Assembly (NCBI GenBank): GCA_002691145.1 | Contig: NZHE01000021.1 | Location: 1 to 55,998 of the forward strand | Origin: Rickettsiales bacterium | GTDB taxonomy: Bacteria > Pseudomonadota > Alphaproteobacteria > Methylaequorales > Methylaequoraceae | Length of the DNA: 55,998 nt | Reading direction: 5' to 3' | Shown here: positions 25,121-34,388 of the stretch, piece after piece | Numbering within the stretch: position 1 is the first letter of the stretch | Layout of the letters: every line of letters begins with the position of its first letter | Program-made: the position numbers and the translations under genes | The notes under the pieces: model-generated | What the model saw: only the letters and a program-made list of their open reading frames with translations | What the model was told of the DNA's origin: nothing | Databases searched by the model: none

Positions 25121-27155
25121 TGTTCTTTTTTAGAAGTGAAAATAAACATTTACTCTCAATTATCTCTCTACTAAATTTTAGTAGATTATATCTATTGTCA
25201 CTAATATTATTCTCATCGCAGTTTACTTTGACTTTTTCGAAAAATAGATTAATTGGGTTTGTTAAGGAGGTTAAGTTTGATAAGTAAGATTCAAATCCGT
25301 TACTATTTTCAAATTTTTCTTTAATATTTAAAACTTTTTTTAATAAATTTTTTTCTTCTTTAACTATCAGAAATTGTTTATTAATTTTCGTTGTAGACTT
25401 TTTAGATTTATCAACAAACGAATTAAGTCTATGAAATGATATGATAAATTTGATGCCATTATTAGATTTAAGGAAATTTGATAGTAATTTACAGTTTTTA
25501 AAAATTTGAAAAGGATTTAAAACATTCCTATTTAGAAAAGAATTGATGATGTCTTCTCTAAACCCTAATTCCTTCATATAAATAAAAAGTCTTGTATTAA
25601 TAAAATTTCTTATTTCTAAAATAGTTAAGTTATCTTTTTTTTTTTCAAATTTAAAAAAAGATAAGCTTTTATAAATCAGACCATTTAATTCAATATCAAT
25701 TTTATTATCGATTAATATTCGAATTAAACCAAGGGAAGCTCTTCGAATTCCATAAGGATCTTTTGAACCTGAAGGTTTTTTATTGCTTAAAAAAGTTGAA
25801 ATAATTTTATCAATTTTTTCTGCTACTGCCAAACAAATTGAAAAAATTAATGTTGGTACTTTTTCGTTAAATCCGGGTCTATATTGTTCAATTAAAGCTA
25901 GTGAACTTTTTTTTGAAAAACCCTCTTTATTTGCATAAAAATTTCCTACGTATCCCTGCAGATTTGGAAACTCATTTACCATCTCAGTAGTAAGATCACA
26001 CAAACAAAAGCTTGATATAAGATCTTGTTCTTTAGTAAAAGTAAAATTCATTAGTTTACCAACATATTTAGAAATTTTAGAAATTCTATTTGATTTTTGT
26101 CTCAAATTACCTAGTTTTTCAAAATATATAATTTCCTCTAACATTTTAATTCTATCAACTAATTTAATTTTAGAATCCTCTTTAATAAAAAATAAGGCAT
26201 CATTAAAACGGGCTCTTAAAAGTCTTTCATGTCCTTTTTTTATTTGATTTGTTTTGTCAATTTTGTGATTTGTAACAAAAGCGAATAAATTGCTTAAATT
26301 ACCTTTATTGTCTTTAAATGAAAAATATTTTTGCTGTCCAGAAACAATTGAAATAATAAAATTTTCGGGCATCGTGAAAAATTCCTTATCAAACCGACCA
26401 TACATTATATTAGGATTCTCAACTAATCTCGAATTTTCACTAATTAACTTATCGTCTGGTTCAAAATATAAATTATATTTTTTGCAAATAATTTTTAATT
26501 TAGATTTTATGATTTTTTCTCTATTTTCTTGCTCAAGAATAACATTATTTTTTTTTAAAAAAATATTATAATCTAAAAATGTTTTACACTTTACGTGATT
26601 ATTATTGAGCACATAATTACCATAAATTACATTATTTGAATTAATGCCGGCAAAAGAAAAAATCACTACTTTTCTATTAAATATGCAAAAGATAGATTTT
26701 ATTGGTCTTGCCCACTTTTCACTCAGTGACGACCACCTCATTGATTTTCTCCATTTAACTTCTTTCAGTAAAATAGGGATCGAACTTTGAAAAATATCAA
26801 ACACACTTTGTTCTGGAACTTCTTTTTCATAAAAGTAATACTCTTTATCATTTACATTTTTTATCATTAAGTTTTTTTTTAAAATGTTATTAGATTTTAA
26901 AAAACCTAATACAGCTGTTTCTTTTGAATTCACCATAGGGCCTCTGATTGATTTTAAAACCTTTTTTTTCTTCTCAGGTAGATTTGAAATAAAAATAAAA
27001 AATCTTCGAGATGTAGTAAGAATTTTTATATTTGCAAAAGAAATGTTTTGGATTTTTAAAAAAGTTTCAAAAACTGATTGTAATTTTTTTTCTCCTTCAA
27101 TCTGAGAATTAGGCGGCAAATCCTCACAAAATATTTCAAGTAATAAATCAGGCAT
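25110..27155 (-). CDS. glyS: Glycyl-tRNA synthetase beta subunit
   Basis: Beta subunit of the bacterial alpha2beta2 glycyl-tRNA synthetase, supplying tRNA binding and HD-like domains. The 681-aa length is normal. It begins [15 protein letters not shown], the family start, and has [28 protein letters not shown], a KSMRWS segment and [11 protein letters not shown] ... [20 protein letters not shown], the diagnostic block around residues 465-485. It overlaps glyQ by 8 nt upstream and meaB by 11 nt downstream. Confidence 0.96.
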   Translation of the reverse strand: MPDLLLEIFCEDLPPNSQIEGEKKLQSVFETFLKIQNISFANIKILTTSRRFFIFISNLPEKKKKVLKSIRGPMVNSKETAVLGFLKSNNILKKNLMIKNVNDKEYYFYEKEVPEQSVFDIFQSSIPILLKEVKWRKSMRWSSLSEKWARPIKSIFCIFNRKVVIFSFAGINSNNVIYGNYVLNNNHVKCKTFLDYNIFLKKNNVILEQENREKIIKSKLKIICKKYNLYFEPDDKLISENSRLVENPNIMYGRFDKEFFTMPENFIISIVSGQQKYFSFKDNKGNLSNLFAFVTNHKIDKTNQIKKGHERLLRARFNDALFFIKEDSKIKLVDRIKMLEEIIYFEKLGNLRQKSNRISKISKYVGKLMNFTFTKEQDLISSFCLCDLTTEMVNEFPNLQGYVGNFYANKEGFSKKSSLALIEQYRPGFNEKVPTLIFSICLAVAEKIDKIISTFLSNKKPSGSKDPYGIRRASLGLIRILIDNKIDIELNGLIYKSLSFFKFEKKKDNLTILEIRNFINTRLFIYMKELGFREDIINSFLNRNVLNPFQIFKNCKLLSNFLKSNNGIKFIISFHRLNSFVDKSKKSTTKINKQFLIVKEEKNLLKKVLNIKEKFENSNGFESYLSNLTSLTNPINLFFEKVKVNCDENNISDNRYNLLKFSREIIESKCLFSLLKKNNDE

Positions 27156-28002
27156 TTTTTGAAACTTTCAGGAAGTTCTCACAGCATAATTTAGACAAGT
27201 TTCTTATCTTAAGAATATATGATTGTCTTTCAGAGACAGAAACTAAACCTCTTGAATCAAGTAAGTTAAAGATATGGCTAGCTCTTATACAATATTCATA
27301 TGCTGGCAAATGTAAATTTTTCAATAAAAGTTCTTCGCAAGTCGACTCATAGTTACTAAAACTTACTAATAATAGGTTTTTTGAAGCTTGGTTAAAGTTA
27401 AAATCTGAAAATTGCTCTTCGTTTGATAAAAATAATTCTCTATATTTTATACCTTCTTTATTCCACGTTATATCAAAAACATTTTCGACTTGTTGTACAA
27501 ACATTGCAATTCTCTCTAACCCATAGGTAAACTCTACGCTTACAGGCTTGCAATCAAAACCACCTATTTGTTGAAAGTAGGTATATTGAGAAATTTCCAT
27601 TCCATTACATTGAATTTCCCAACCCAGTCCAGCAGCGCCCAAAGTTGGACTTTCCCAGTCGTCCTCAATAAATTTTATATCATTTAATTTTGGATTTATT
27701 CCTATAAACTTCAAACTTTCTAAAAATAAATCTTGAGCATTTTTTGGAGAAGGTTTAAGTAAAACTTGAAGCTGATAATAATGTTGTAGTCTATTTGGAT
27801 TTTTACCATATCTTCCATCGCTTGGGCGTCGACAGGGTTGAACATATACTGTCTTCCATGGTTTTTCTCCTAAACTTCTTAAACAAGTTGCAGGATGAAA
27901 AGTAGCTGCACCCATTTCCAAATCATATGGTTGAATCACAACACATTCGTTTTCTGACCAAAATTTTTGTAGTTTAAACACTAGATCTTGAAATGTTAAC
28001 AT
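27148..28002 (-). CDS. glyQ: Glycyl-tRNA synthetase alpha subunit
   Basis: Catalytic alpha subunit of tetrameric glycyl-tRNA synthetase, 284 aa. The protein begins [15 protein letters not shown], with [15 protein letters not shown], the motif 2-like [32 protein letters not shown], and [11 protein letters not shown] close to motif 3. These are all standard. Translation of glyS overlaps its end by 8 nt. It is first in the glyQ-glyS-meaB unit and divergent from the prenyl synthase gene across 77 nt, which must hold both promoters. Confidence 0.97.
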   Translation of the reverse strand: MLTFQDLVFKLQKFWSENECVVIQPYDLEMGAATFHPATCLRSLGEKPWKTVYVQPCRRPSDGRYGKNPNRLQHYYQLQVLLKPSPKNAQDLFLESLKFIGINPKLNDIKFIEDDWESPTLGAAGLGWEIQCNGMEISQYTYFQQIGGFDCKPVSVEFTYGLERIAMFVQQVENVFDITWNKEGIKYRELFLSNEEQFSDFNFNQASKNLLLVSFSNYESTCEELLLKNLHLPAYEYCIRASHIFNLLDSRGLVSVSERQSYILKIRNLSKLCCENFLKVSKNA

Positions 28003-28079
28003 TAATTTTTTTAACTCAAACTATTGAAAAATATTATTATAAGCGAATATATTTAAAACTACATTATAAAAATACACAA

Positions 28080-29096
28080 ATGGTAAAACTAAAAATAATT
28101 AAAAATGATATCAATAAGTCTGCATCTATTGATAAAATAATAAAATGGTTACATACTGATATTTCTAAAGTTAATAAGACAATCCTAGAAGGCATGTCTA
28201 GTAATATACCTTTAATTCCGGAGTTAGCTGGATACATAATTACTTCTGGAGGTAAAAGGATTAGACCAATTCTTACTCTTGCATGTTCGAGACTATGCAA
28301 ATATTCTGGTGAAAGGCATGTAAACCTTGCAGCTGGAATAGAATTTATTCATACTGCAACCCTTCTACATGATGATGTTGTTGACGAAAGTAATCAAAGA
28401 AGAGGTAAGAAAAGTGCTAACTTAGTATGGGGTAACAAATCAAGTATCTTAGTTGGAGATTTTTTACTTAGCAAAGCATTTAGGCTTATAATTGAAGACG
28501 GTTCAAATCAATGTCTTGATATTTTATCAAAAGCTTCACTAGAAATTTCTCAAGGAGAAGTCCTTCAACTTTTAACTAATAATAATGTCCAAACAACAGA
28601 ATCTAAATACCTAGAAGTTATAAATGCAAAGACTGCTGAATTATTTGCAGCCGCTTGTAGCCTTGGTGGGGTGGTATCTGAATGTGGAAAAGAAAAAATA
28701 GAGGCCCTATTTGATTTTGGGAGATATCTTGGTATAGCTTTTCAAATCATAGACGATGCACTAGATTATGACCATAAGAATAAAAAGTTTGGGAAAAATA
28801 TTGGTGACGATTTTAAAGAAGGTAAAGTTTCTTTGCCCATTATACTTGCTTACACGAGAGGCAACAAAAAAGAAAAAGATTTTTTAATTAAAGTAATTAA
28901 TAAAAATCAACAAGATAAAACTGACTTAGCTAAAGTTTTAAAAATAATTGATAATTATGATATAATTAGAGATTGTGTGAAAAAAGCTAAACATTTTTCA
29001 ACAATGGCGCAGGATTCGTTGGGTCCTTTTGAAGAATCGTTTGAAAAGAATATGTTACATGAACTTGCAACTTTTGCTTCAAGCAGAACCTACTAA
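28080..29096 (+). CDS. ispB: Polyprenyl diphosphate synthase (ubiquinone side chain)
   Basis: A trans-isoprenyl diphosphate synthase of 338 aa that makes the long side chain of ubiquinone. The first aspartate-rich motif is LLHDDVVDESNQRRG (D98, D99, D102), the second is IIDDALDY near 225, and GGKRIRPILTLA (57-68) binds the substrate diphosphate. The start at ATG 28080 is preferred; an extended frame to 27993 would overlap glyQ. It is followed by a UbiB kinase and a convergent COQ9-like gene, a grouping that supports a ubiquinone role, though the product chain length is not readable. Confidence 0.9.
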   Translation: MVKLKIIKNDINKSASIDKIIKWLHTDISKVNKTILEGMSSNIPLIPELAGYIITSGGKRIRPILTLACSRLCKYSGERHVNLAAGIEFIHTATLLHDDVVDESNQRRGKKSANLVWGNKSSILVGDFLLSKAFRLIIEDGSNQCLDILSKASLEISQGEVLQLLTNNNVQTTESKYLEVINAKTAELFAAACSLGGVVSECGKEKIEALFDFGRYLGIAFQIIDDALDYDHKNKKFGKNIGDDFKEGKVSLPIILAYTRGNKKEKDFLIKVINKNQQDKTDLAKVLKIIDNYDIIRDCVKKAKHFSTMAQDSLGPFEESFEKNMLHELATFASSRTY

Positions 29097-29133
29097 GTAT
29101 ATTTGCATGGAATAAGAATTGCACTTACAGATT

Positions 29134-29253
29134 ATGTATAAAATTATTATAGAAAAACATATAGATTACATTATAATAAAAATTTTAGAGTTTTTCTCAA
29201 AAAATTATTTCCTTTTTTTGATAGTTTTTTGTTTGGCTCTTTTTTTAATTTAA
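29134..29253 (+). CDS. Possible 39-aa membrane peptide
   Basis: A short ORF lies in the 182-nt gap between ispB and ubiB. It begins MYKIIIEKHIDYIIIKILEF and ends with a hydrophobic segment FLFLIVFCLALFLI. There is no clear ribosome-binding site, and such AT-rich DNA easily gives hydrophobic ORFs. Apart from this the gap holds only A/T-rich sequence without an obvious hairpin. Confidence 0.22.
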   Translation: MYKIIIEKHIDYIIIKILEFFSKNYFLFLIVFCLALFLI

Positions 29254-29278
29254 AATAATTGTTTCATAAATTAATTTA

Positions 29279-30619
29279 TTGACTAAATTTATATTTATGA
29301 ATGAAAACAATCGGTTATCTAAAAGATTAAAGAGATACACTAACTTGGGAACATCTGCCGGATTGCTAGCTTTTAAAGTTGCTTCTTCGAAGATTTTTAG
29401 CAATCAGTCAAAAGCAGCCAATGATCTAGCAAATATACTTGGAGATTTGAAAGGACCAATTATGAAAATTGGTCAATTATTGTCCACTGTACCTGATTTA
29501 CTGCCTCCTGAATATACTAACGCACTTACACAGTTACAATCTAATGCTCCACCTATGGGATGGAATTTTGTTAGAAGGAGAATGAGAACTGAACTGGGTT
29601 CTGATTGGGGAAAAAAATTTAAATCTTTTGAAAAAGAGCCATTTGCTGCAGCATCCTTAGGCCAAGTTCATAAAGCTATGAATTTGAGTGGTCATAAAAT
29701 AGTTTGTAAATTACAATATCCTGATATGAATTCCATTGTTGAAGCTGATTTAGTACAGTTAAAACTAATTTTTTCAATATATAAAAGTATAGACCCTAGT
29801 ATAAATACTTCTAACATTCAAAAAGAAATATCTTCCAGAGTTAGAGAAGAACTTGATTATAAAAGAGAAGGTAAAAACTTACTTTTATACTTTAATGTTT
29901 TAAAAAATATTGATGGGGTTAAAGTTCCACAAATTATACAAAATTTATCTACTGATAAACTTTTATGTATGGAATATTTAGATGGAAAAAAACTATTGAA
30001 TTTTAAAAAAGAAAACCACGATATAAGAAAAGCAATTGCTATTAATATGTTTAAAACTTGGTATTACCCATTCTATAAATCTGCAATTATTCATGGTGAT
30101 CCACATTTAGGGAACTACTCCGTTGATAAAAATTTAAACATTAATCTTTTAGATTTTGGCTGCGTCAGAATCTTTAGTGCCACTTTTGTAAAAGGAGTAA
30201 TTGATTTATATTTTGCTATTTTAAACGATAATCAAGAATTAGCTGTTCATGCATATGAAAGTTGGGGGTTTGAAAATATATCAAAAAAGTTAATTGAAAT
30301 TTTAAATATTTGGGCAAAGTTTCTTTATTCACCTCTACTAGATGATAAAATCAGGAAAATGGAAGATACTAATTCTACTGCATATGGGGCAGAAACTGCA
30401 TCAAAAGTACATAAAGAGTTAAAAAAAATTGGAGGAGTTAAACCTCCCAGTGAATTTGTTTTTATGGATAGAGCAGCAATCGGGCTAGGGTCAGTTTTTC
30501 TACATTTGAATGCAGAAATTAATTGGTATCAACTTTTTCATGAAATGATAGGTGAATTTGATACAGAGAAAGTTAAAAAGTATCAATTTAATCAACTCAA
30601 GAAAGTTGGAATCAAATAA
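29279..30619 (+). CDS. ubiB: UbiB/ADCK (ABC1) family atypical kinase
   Basis: A 446-aa ABC1/UbiB protein-kinase-like protein, ADCK3/COQ8 type, required for ubiquinone synthesis. KIGQ at 63-66 is the family's KxGQ motif; AAASLGQVHKA is the alanine-rich loop that replaces the glycine loop; VCKLQYP holds the conserved Lys; and HGDPHLGNYSV and LLDFGC are the catalytic and metal loops. Unlike E. coli UbiB there are no C-terminal membrane helices, which fits the COQ8-like branch. The start may be TTG 29279 or the ATG 18 nt later; neither has a strong Shine-Dalgarno. Confidence 0.88.
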   Translation: MTKFIFMNENNRLSKRLKRYTNLGTSAGLLAFKVASSKIFSNQSKAANDLANILGDLKGPIMKIGQLLSTVPDLLPPEYTNALTQLQSNAPPMGWNFVRRRMRTELGSDWGKKFKSFEKEPFAAASLGQVHKAMNLSGHKIVCKLQYPDMNSIVEADLVQLKLIFSIYKSIDPSINTSNIQKEISSRVREELDYKREGKNLLLYFNVLKNIDGVKVPQIIQNLSTDKLLCMEYLDGKKLLNFKKENHDIRKAIAINMFKTWYYPFYKSAIIHGDPHLGNYSVDKNLNINLLDFGCVRIFSATFVKGVIDLYFAILNDNQELAVHAYESWGFENISKKLIEILNIWAKFLYSPLLDDKIRKMEDTNSTAYGAETASKVHKELKKIGGVKPPSEFVFMDRAAIGLGSVFLHLNAEINWYQLFHEMIGEFDTEKVKKYQFNQLKKVGIK

Positions 30620-31193
30620 AACTTTTTAATTTTTCAACTAGATTTTCTGATTTGGACAACCATTTATCTACCTCCGCCATCGTCGAACTCATTTCTTTTG
30701 AACTATCATTCAACCATACTTGAAAACTTTTAAAGTATATAAAAAATAATATAGGTGCTTTAAGAAAATCATAAACGTCTTTACTTTTACCATTAGAAAT
30801 AGTTATGAATAAATCAAATGATTTAATTAGGGAAAATAATATAGATTGCAATTCTCTATGCTCAAACTTAATTTCCTGTACCAAATTTGACAAACATTTT
30901 TTATAGGGCTCTAATTTTTCAAATCTAAGCATGACTAATTCAAATAAATTATCTTTAACAGAATTATTTTTGAATTCTTCAATATCAATTTCTGAAACAA
31001 CTTCTTCATCAATCATTTTTGAAAAGTCTTTAATAATATCTAGTTTATTATTAAATAAAAACTCAAGATTTTTTAGCTCAATTTTTTTTTCTTCAGAAAG
31101 TTTTCTGATTGAAAATCTTTTCCAGCCATTTTTCTCAATTAATTGAAAAGCTTGCTTAATAATTTCATTCTTTTTATTTTGCTTTTTGTTCAT
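30612..31193 (-). CDS. COQ9/TetR-like protein
   Basis: A 193-aa, mostly helical protein. The N-terminus resembles a TetR DNA-binding domain (EIIKQAFQLIEKNGWKRFSI, then RKLSEEK), but it lacks the usual strong turn. The second half shows LFELVMLRFEKLEPYKKCL and VWLNDSSKEMSSTMAEVDKW, the pattern I associate with COQ9-related proteins of Alphaproteobacteria, where it reads VWLDDDSPDL.RTMA.LD. COQ9 is a TetR-fold lipid-binding partner in ubiquinone synthesis. It converges on ubiB with an 8-nt overlap. The ATG at 31193 is preferred to an in-frame TTG at 31208. A plain TetR regulator is the alternative. Confidence 0.7.
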   Translation of the reverse strand: MNKKQNKKNEIIKQAFQLIEKNGWKRFSIRKLSEEKKIELKNLEFLFNNKLDIIKDFSKMIDEEVVSEIDIEEFKNNSVKDNLFELVMLRFEKLEPYKKCLSNLVQEIKFEHRELQSILFSLIKSFDLFITISNGKSKDVYDFLKAPILFFIYFKSFQVWLNDSSKEMSSTMAEVDKWLSKSENLVEKLKSFI

Positions 31194-31272
31194 TGTAAAA
31201 AAAATCAAGTTGTAAATAAAAATAATATATATAGTATATTCATATAGGAAAGTAGATAAATGTTTAATTTAG

Positions 31273-31302
31273 TTTACTTAAATTAACTCCAACTTATATA
31301 AT
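31273..31302 (+). promoter_or_regulatory. Candidate promoter for the apt operon
   Basis: TTTACT (31273-31278) and TATAAT (31297-31302) are separated by 18 nt and lie about 10 nt upstream of the apt start codon, so the leader would be very short. Read by eye only; the DNA here is so AT-rich that chance matches are frequent. Confidence 0.35.
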
Positions 31303-31312
31303 TACAAAAATA

Positions 31313-31825
31313 ATGGATCTCAATGAATTAGAATCAATTATTACTAAGATTCCGGACTATCCAAAACCTGGAATACTGTTTTACGACATTTCGCCTGTTA
31401 TTAATAATGCTGAAGCCTTTTCTTTTACTATAAATAAGATAAAAGAAAAAATTGTTAGTTATAAAATAGATAAAATTGCAGCTATTGATGCACGAGGATT
31501 TATATTTGGAGCTGCCGTTGCACAGAAGATGAATCTTGGACTTACCTTAATTAGAAAAATTGGAAAACTTCCTGGAAAGGTACTAAAAAAAAAATATGAT
31601 TTAGAATATGGAACTAATACTTTAGAAGCAAACCCTTTATATTTAAATGGGAGAGTTGCACTTATTGACGATTTATTAGCTACTGGCGGGACAGCAAAGG
31701 CTTCAATCGAACTAATAAGAGAGTCAGGTGCAGAAGTTACTTGCTTTTGCACATTTATTGAACTTGAATTTTTATCTGGTAAAGATAATTTAGATGTACC
31801 ATATGAATCAATAATTAAATATTAA
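31313..31825 (+). CDS. apt: Adenine phosphoribosyltransferase
   Basis: Salvages adenine by transferring phosphoribose from PRPP to give AMP. The 170-aa length is standard. The protein begins MDLNELESIITKIPDYPKPG, with the phosphate-side loop AAIDARGFIFGAAVA and the PRPP signature VALIDDLLATGGTAK (115-129). The acidic pair DD in the PRPP loop is intact. Only 1 nt separates its stop from the start of the MotA/ExbB-like channel gene, so it heads an operon with four membrane or secreted proteins; a functional link to them is not obvious. Confidence 0.96.
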   Translation: MDLNELESIITKIPDYPKPGILFYDISPVINNAEAFSFTINKIKEKIVSYKIDKIAAIDARGFIFGAAVAQKMNLGLTLIRKIGKLPGKVLKKKYDLEYGTNTLEANPLYLNGRVALIDDLLATGGTAKASIELIRESGAEVTCFCTFIELEFLSGKDNLDVPYESIIKY

Positions 31826-31826
31826 A

Positions 31827-32537
31827 ATGACAAGAGATCACAAATTATTTTTAAAATGGTTGCTTCAGTTTAGTCTAATTTTCTTTTTCTTTTATTTTAT
31901 CTGGGATCAAGGTTTAATAGGTGAACTTATATCGAAAGATAGAAGTTACATAACAAGCACTATATTAATAATTTTTTTGATAATATGTTGCCATTGTGCT
32001 TATGCAACATTTCTGATTTCTTCAGAACTGAACAAAGCGCATGTCATTAAAAAAAATTTACTTCGACCTAATGTAAAGTTAAAAGTAATAGACAACAATC
32101 TTATATTATCTTCAAAAGGTGTTGTATCTGAAGGAATTGTATCAGATTATTTTAAAGATTTATTGGATTTAAAAAAAAATGGTATCAATGGTCACAGTCA
32201 AATTTTAGATACTTATGTTAAAAAAACTAATGGTTATTATGAATTAGGATGGTTTAGTGCTGATTTAATGCTTAAATTAGGATTGATTGGTACAGTAATT
32301 GGATTCATAATAATGTTAGGTTCATTATCAGATATTACAACATTTGACGTAACTTTGTTACAAGGAGTGCTTACAACTATGGGAAGCGGAATGGGTGTGG
32401 CCTTATATACAACACTGTCTGCTTTAGTTACAGGGGTACTTATTGCTCTTCAATATTTTAATTTAGAAAGTGGTTGTGAGGAATTGTTTTCAGTACTCAA
32501 TCAAATTTCTGAAGTTAGTATTAACAAAAGTTTTTAG
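31827..32537 (+). CDS. MotA/TolQ/ExbB-type proton channel subunit
   Basis: A 236-aa inner-membrane protein with four hydrophobic segments: about 10-29, 40-64, 148-170 and 182-208. The third and fourth, LKLGLIGTVIGFIIMLGSL and GVLTTMGSGMGVALYTTLSA, are the MotA/TolQ/ExbB channel domain, with conserved GLIGTV.G and the Gly/Ala/Thr-rich pore helix. A cytoplasmic loop of about 80 residues lies between TM2 and TM3. Such subunits form a proton- or sodium-driven motor with an ExbD/TolR/MotB partner, and the next gene looks like that partner. No tolA, tonB or flagellar gene is near. Confidence 0.82.
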   Translation: MTRDHKLFLKWLLQFSLIFFFFYFIWDQGLIGELISKDRSYITSTILIIFLIICCHCAYATFLISSELNKAHVIKKNLLRPNVKLKVIDNNLILSSKGVVSEGIVSDYFKDLLDLKKNGINGHSQILDTYVKKTNGYYELGWFSADLMLKLGLIGTVIGFIIMLGSLSDITTFDVTLLQGVLTTMGSGMGVALYTTLSALVTGVLIALQYFNLESGCEELFSVLNQISEVSINKSF

Positions 32538-33134
32538 ATGGCTTATTCAAGTAGAAGAATAAAGGCTGATCCATTTACTGATTTATTATTTAATGTTTTG
32601 CTTGCATTTACATTGTTAATGTTTCTTGCGATCATATTCATGAACCCTATTCCAAAAACAGGAGTAATTAATCCGAAAGCTGAATATATAATTACAATTA
32701 GTTGGAAAGATAATAGTCCTGATGATATTGATACCTATGTGCAAAGTCCAACTGGAGAATTAGTGTGGTTTAGAGGAACCGAGGCAGGTTTTGTTCATCT
32801 GGATAGAGATGACAGGGGATTATTAAATGATACCATAGAGGTTAATGGTAAAAAGATACAAAATCCCCTTAATCAAGAAGTAGTTACAATTAGAGCAGTG
32901 GTGCCAGGAGAGTATATAGTTAACGTTCACTACTATGCCACAAAAACCAACCAACCAGTAGATGTTAATGTGAAAGTTGAAAAAGTTAATCCACAACTTG
33001 AAGTAATTTATTATGGTACAATTCCACTTGAAAAAAAAGGCGTAGAAAAAACTGCTACAAGATTTAATATATCTCAAGGTGGAAAAGTTAATGTAAGTGG
33101 AAATTTATTTAAAAAATTAGTTCCAGAAAGTTAA
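32538..33134 (+). CDS. ExbD/TolR-like protein with DUF2135-like periplasmic domain
   Basis: A 198-aa protein starting directly after the channel gene's stop codon. A short cytoplasmic N-terminus leads into a single TM (about 17-37) with DPFTDLLFNVLLAFTLLMF. Asp15 sits where ExbD and TolR carry their proton-carrying Asp (PFxD). The periplasmic part is a beta-rich domain with SWKDNSPDDIDTYVQSPTGE and VPGEYIVNVHYYA, a pattern I recall from DUF2135-type sandwich domains, instead of the usual ExbD fold or peptidoglycan-binding OmpA domain. It is probably the stator partner of the preceding channel. Assignment is by pattern. Confidence 0.72.
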   Translation: MAYSSRRIKADPFTDLLFNVLLAFTLLMFLAIIFMNPIPKTGVINPKAEYIITISWKDNSPDDIDTYVQSPTGELVWFRGTEAGFVHLDRDDRGLLNDTIEVNGKKIQNPLNQEVVTIRAVVPGEYIVNVHYYATKTNQPVDVNVKVEKVNPQLEVIYYGTIPLEKKGVEKTATRFNISQGGKVNVSGNLFKKLVPES

Positions 33135-33152
33135 TAATTAGGAGGAGAAATT

Positions 33153-33677
33153 ATGGATTCAACAGTTTTATCAATAGTAGTAAGTTATACAGTACTTGCT
33201 TTTCTTTTGTTAATATTCAATTTAAGAACATCTTATCATTGGTTATTAAAATCTTTATTAATCGCATCCGTAACCTTATTTTACATACTTACTTATAATT
33301 CTTTTAAGGAAATTCTTGGATGGCCAACCAAAGAAACTTTACCCGATCGCTTCAGACTCGTTTCAGCTCAAATTTACGAACCGAATGTTATAACAAATTC
33401 TGAGGGATCAATTTATATTTGGATAACTGATATGAATGATAAATCAGGTTTGGGTATTCCAAGATCTCATGAATTACCATACTCAAAAGAAGTTCATGAA
33501 CAGGTTTCAAAAGCGTCCATTAATTTAAAGAATGGTGTTCCTCAAATGGGAGAATTACAGGTTGAAGAGGAAAAAGTAGGACTTATTACAAAGGTACTTG
33601 AGAAAAAAAAGACAATAGCTACAAGTACAAATTTAAAGTTTTTTGATATGCCAAATCAATTATTACCTGAAAAATAA
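33153..33677 (+). CDS. Two-TM membrane protein of the channel module
   Basis: A 174-aa protein with two N-terminal hydrophobic segments (about 4-22 and 29-48) followed by a 125-residue soluble domain, probably periplasmic. The soluble part has PTKETLPDRFRLVSAQIYEP, YIWITDMNDKSG and PRSHELPYSKEVHEQVS. No known catalytic motif is recognised. A strong Shine-Dalgarno AGGAGG lies at 33141-33146, 7-8 nt before its ATG, much better than those of its neighbours, so it may be translated at higher level. It shares one base with the lipoprotein gene that follows (TAATG). Confidence 0.7.
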   Translation: MDSTVLSIVVSYTVLAFLLLIFNLRTSYHWLLKSLLIASVTLFYILTYNSFKEILGWPTKETLPDRFRLVSAQIYEPNVITNSEGSIYIWITDMNDKSGLGIPRSHELPYSKEVHEQVSKASINLKNGVPQMGELQVEEEKVGLITKVLEKKKTIATSTNLKFFDMPNQLLPEK

Positions 33678-34384
33678 TGAATTTTATTCTTACCTGTGCT
33701 TTTGTCCTTTTATCTTTTCTGGCTATAAGTTGCGGTGAAAATAGAACCGACTATTTTCCCTTAAAAAATAAAAAGCTATGGGCTTACAATATTCAAATTA
33801 TTCCAAGTGAGGAAGATAAAATTAACTATAAGAAAACTAACTTCTCACTAGAAAAGCAAATTATTGAGCGAGGTAAAACCAAAATTGATGTTTATCCAGT
33901 AATTCGAGAAAATGAAACTGTATATTATTACTCTAGGAATAAAGACGGTATTTTCAGAGAAGCAGTACAATTTAAGCAAAGCAAACCTTTAAGTTTGGAA
34001 GAAAAAAAGAAAACAGTTTTAAAATTTCCACTGCAAGTCGGAAACAAATGGTCCGCTCCTAGCAAAACTTATTTAATTTTAAGAAGGTATGCATACTTTG
34101 ACTACAGAGCAAATACAAATTTTTTACTAAACCTTGAATTAACTAGTAATACTGCAACAGTAAAAGTTCCAGCTGGAACATTTAGAAATTGTTTAAAGGT
34201 GGAGGGATACGGAGAAACAACTTTTATTGGTGATAGAGAAATTGGTTCAATAAAAATTACAATAAAGACCTCAGATTGGTATGCACCAAATGTTGGCTTA
34301 ATAAAAAGTGTAAGAGTAGAAGGTACTGATAGTGATTTATTTGGTACAAGTGAAATGATACAAGAATTAGAAGATTTTAAGTAA
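33677..34384 (+). CDS. Predicted lipoprotein of the channel module
   Basis: A 235-aa lipoprotein: the signal peptide MNFILTCAFVLLSFLAISC ends in a lipobox with Cys19. The mature part begins ENRTDYFPLKNKKLWAYNI and ends with VPAGTFRNCLKVEGYGETTF, DWYAPNVGLIKSVRVE and LFGTSEMIQELEDF. This layout repeats that of the lipoprotein at 8082-8786, so the two are paralogues. The region resembles lipoproteins that cap a beta-sheet with the motif 'C..V.G.G ... W.....VGL.K' (seen here, not looked up). It is the fourth gene of the block and likely sits in the outer membrane facing the periplasmic domains of its neighbours. Confidence 0.75.
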   Translation: MNFILTCAFVLLSFLAISCGENRTDYFPLKNKKLWAYNIQIIPSEEDKINYKKTNFSLEKQIIERGKTKIDVYPVIRENETVYYYSRNKDGIFREAVQFKQSKPLSLEEKKKTVLKFPLQVGNKWSAPSKTYLILRRYAYFDYRANTNFLLNLELTSNTATVKVPAGTFRNCLKVEGYGETTFIGDREIGSIKITIKTSDWYAPNVGLIKSVRVEGTDSDLFGTSEMIQELEDFK

Positions 34385-34388
34385 TTTC

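Noticed and set aside
27993-28079. N-terminal extension of the prenyl synthase
   Set aside because: It overlaps the glyQ start and adds no family sequence; the ATG at 28080 gives the normal N-terminus.
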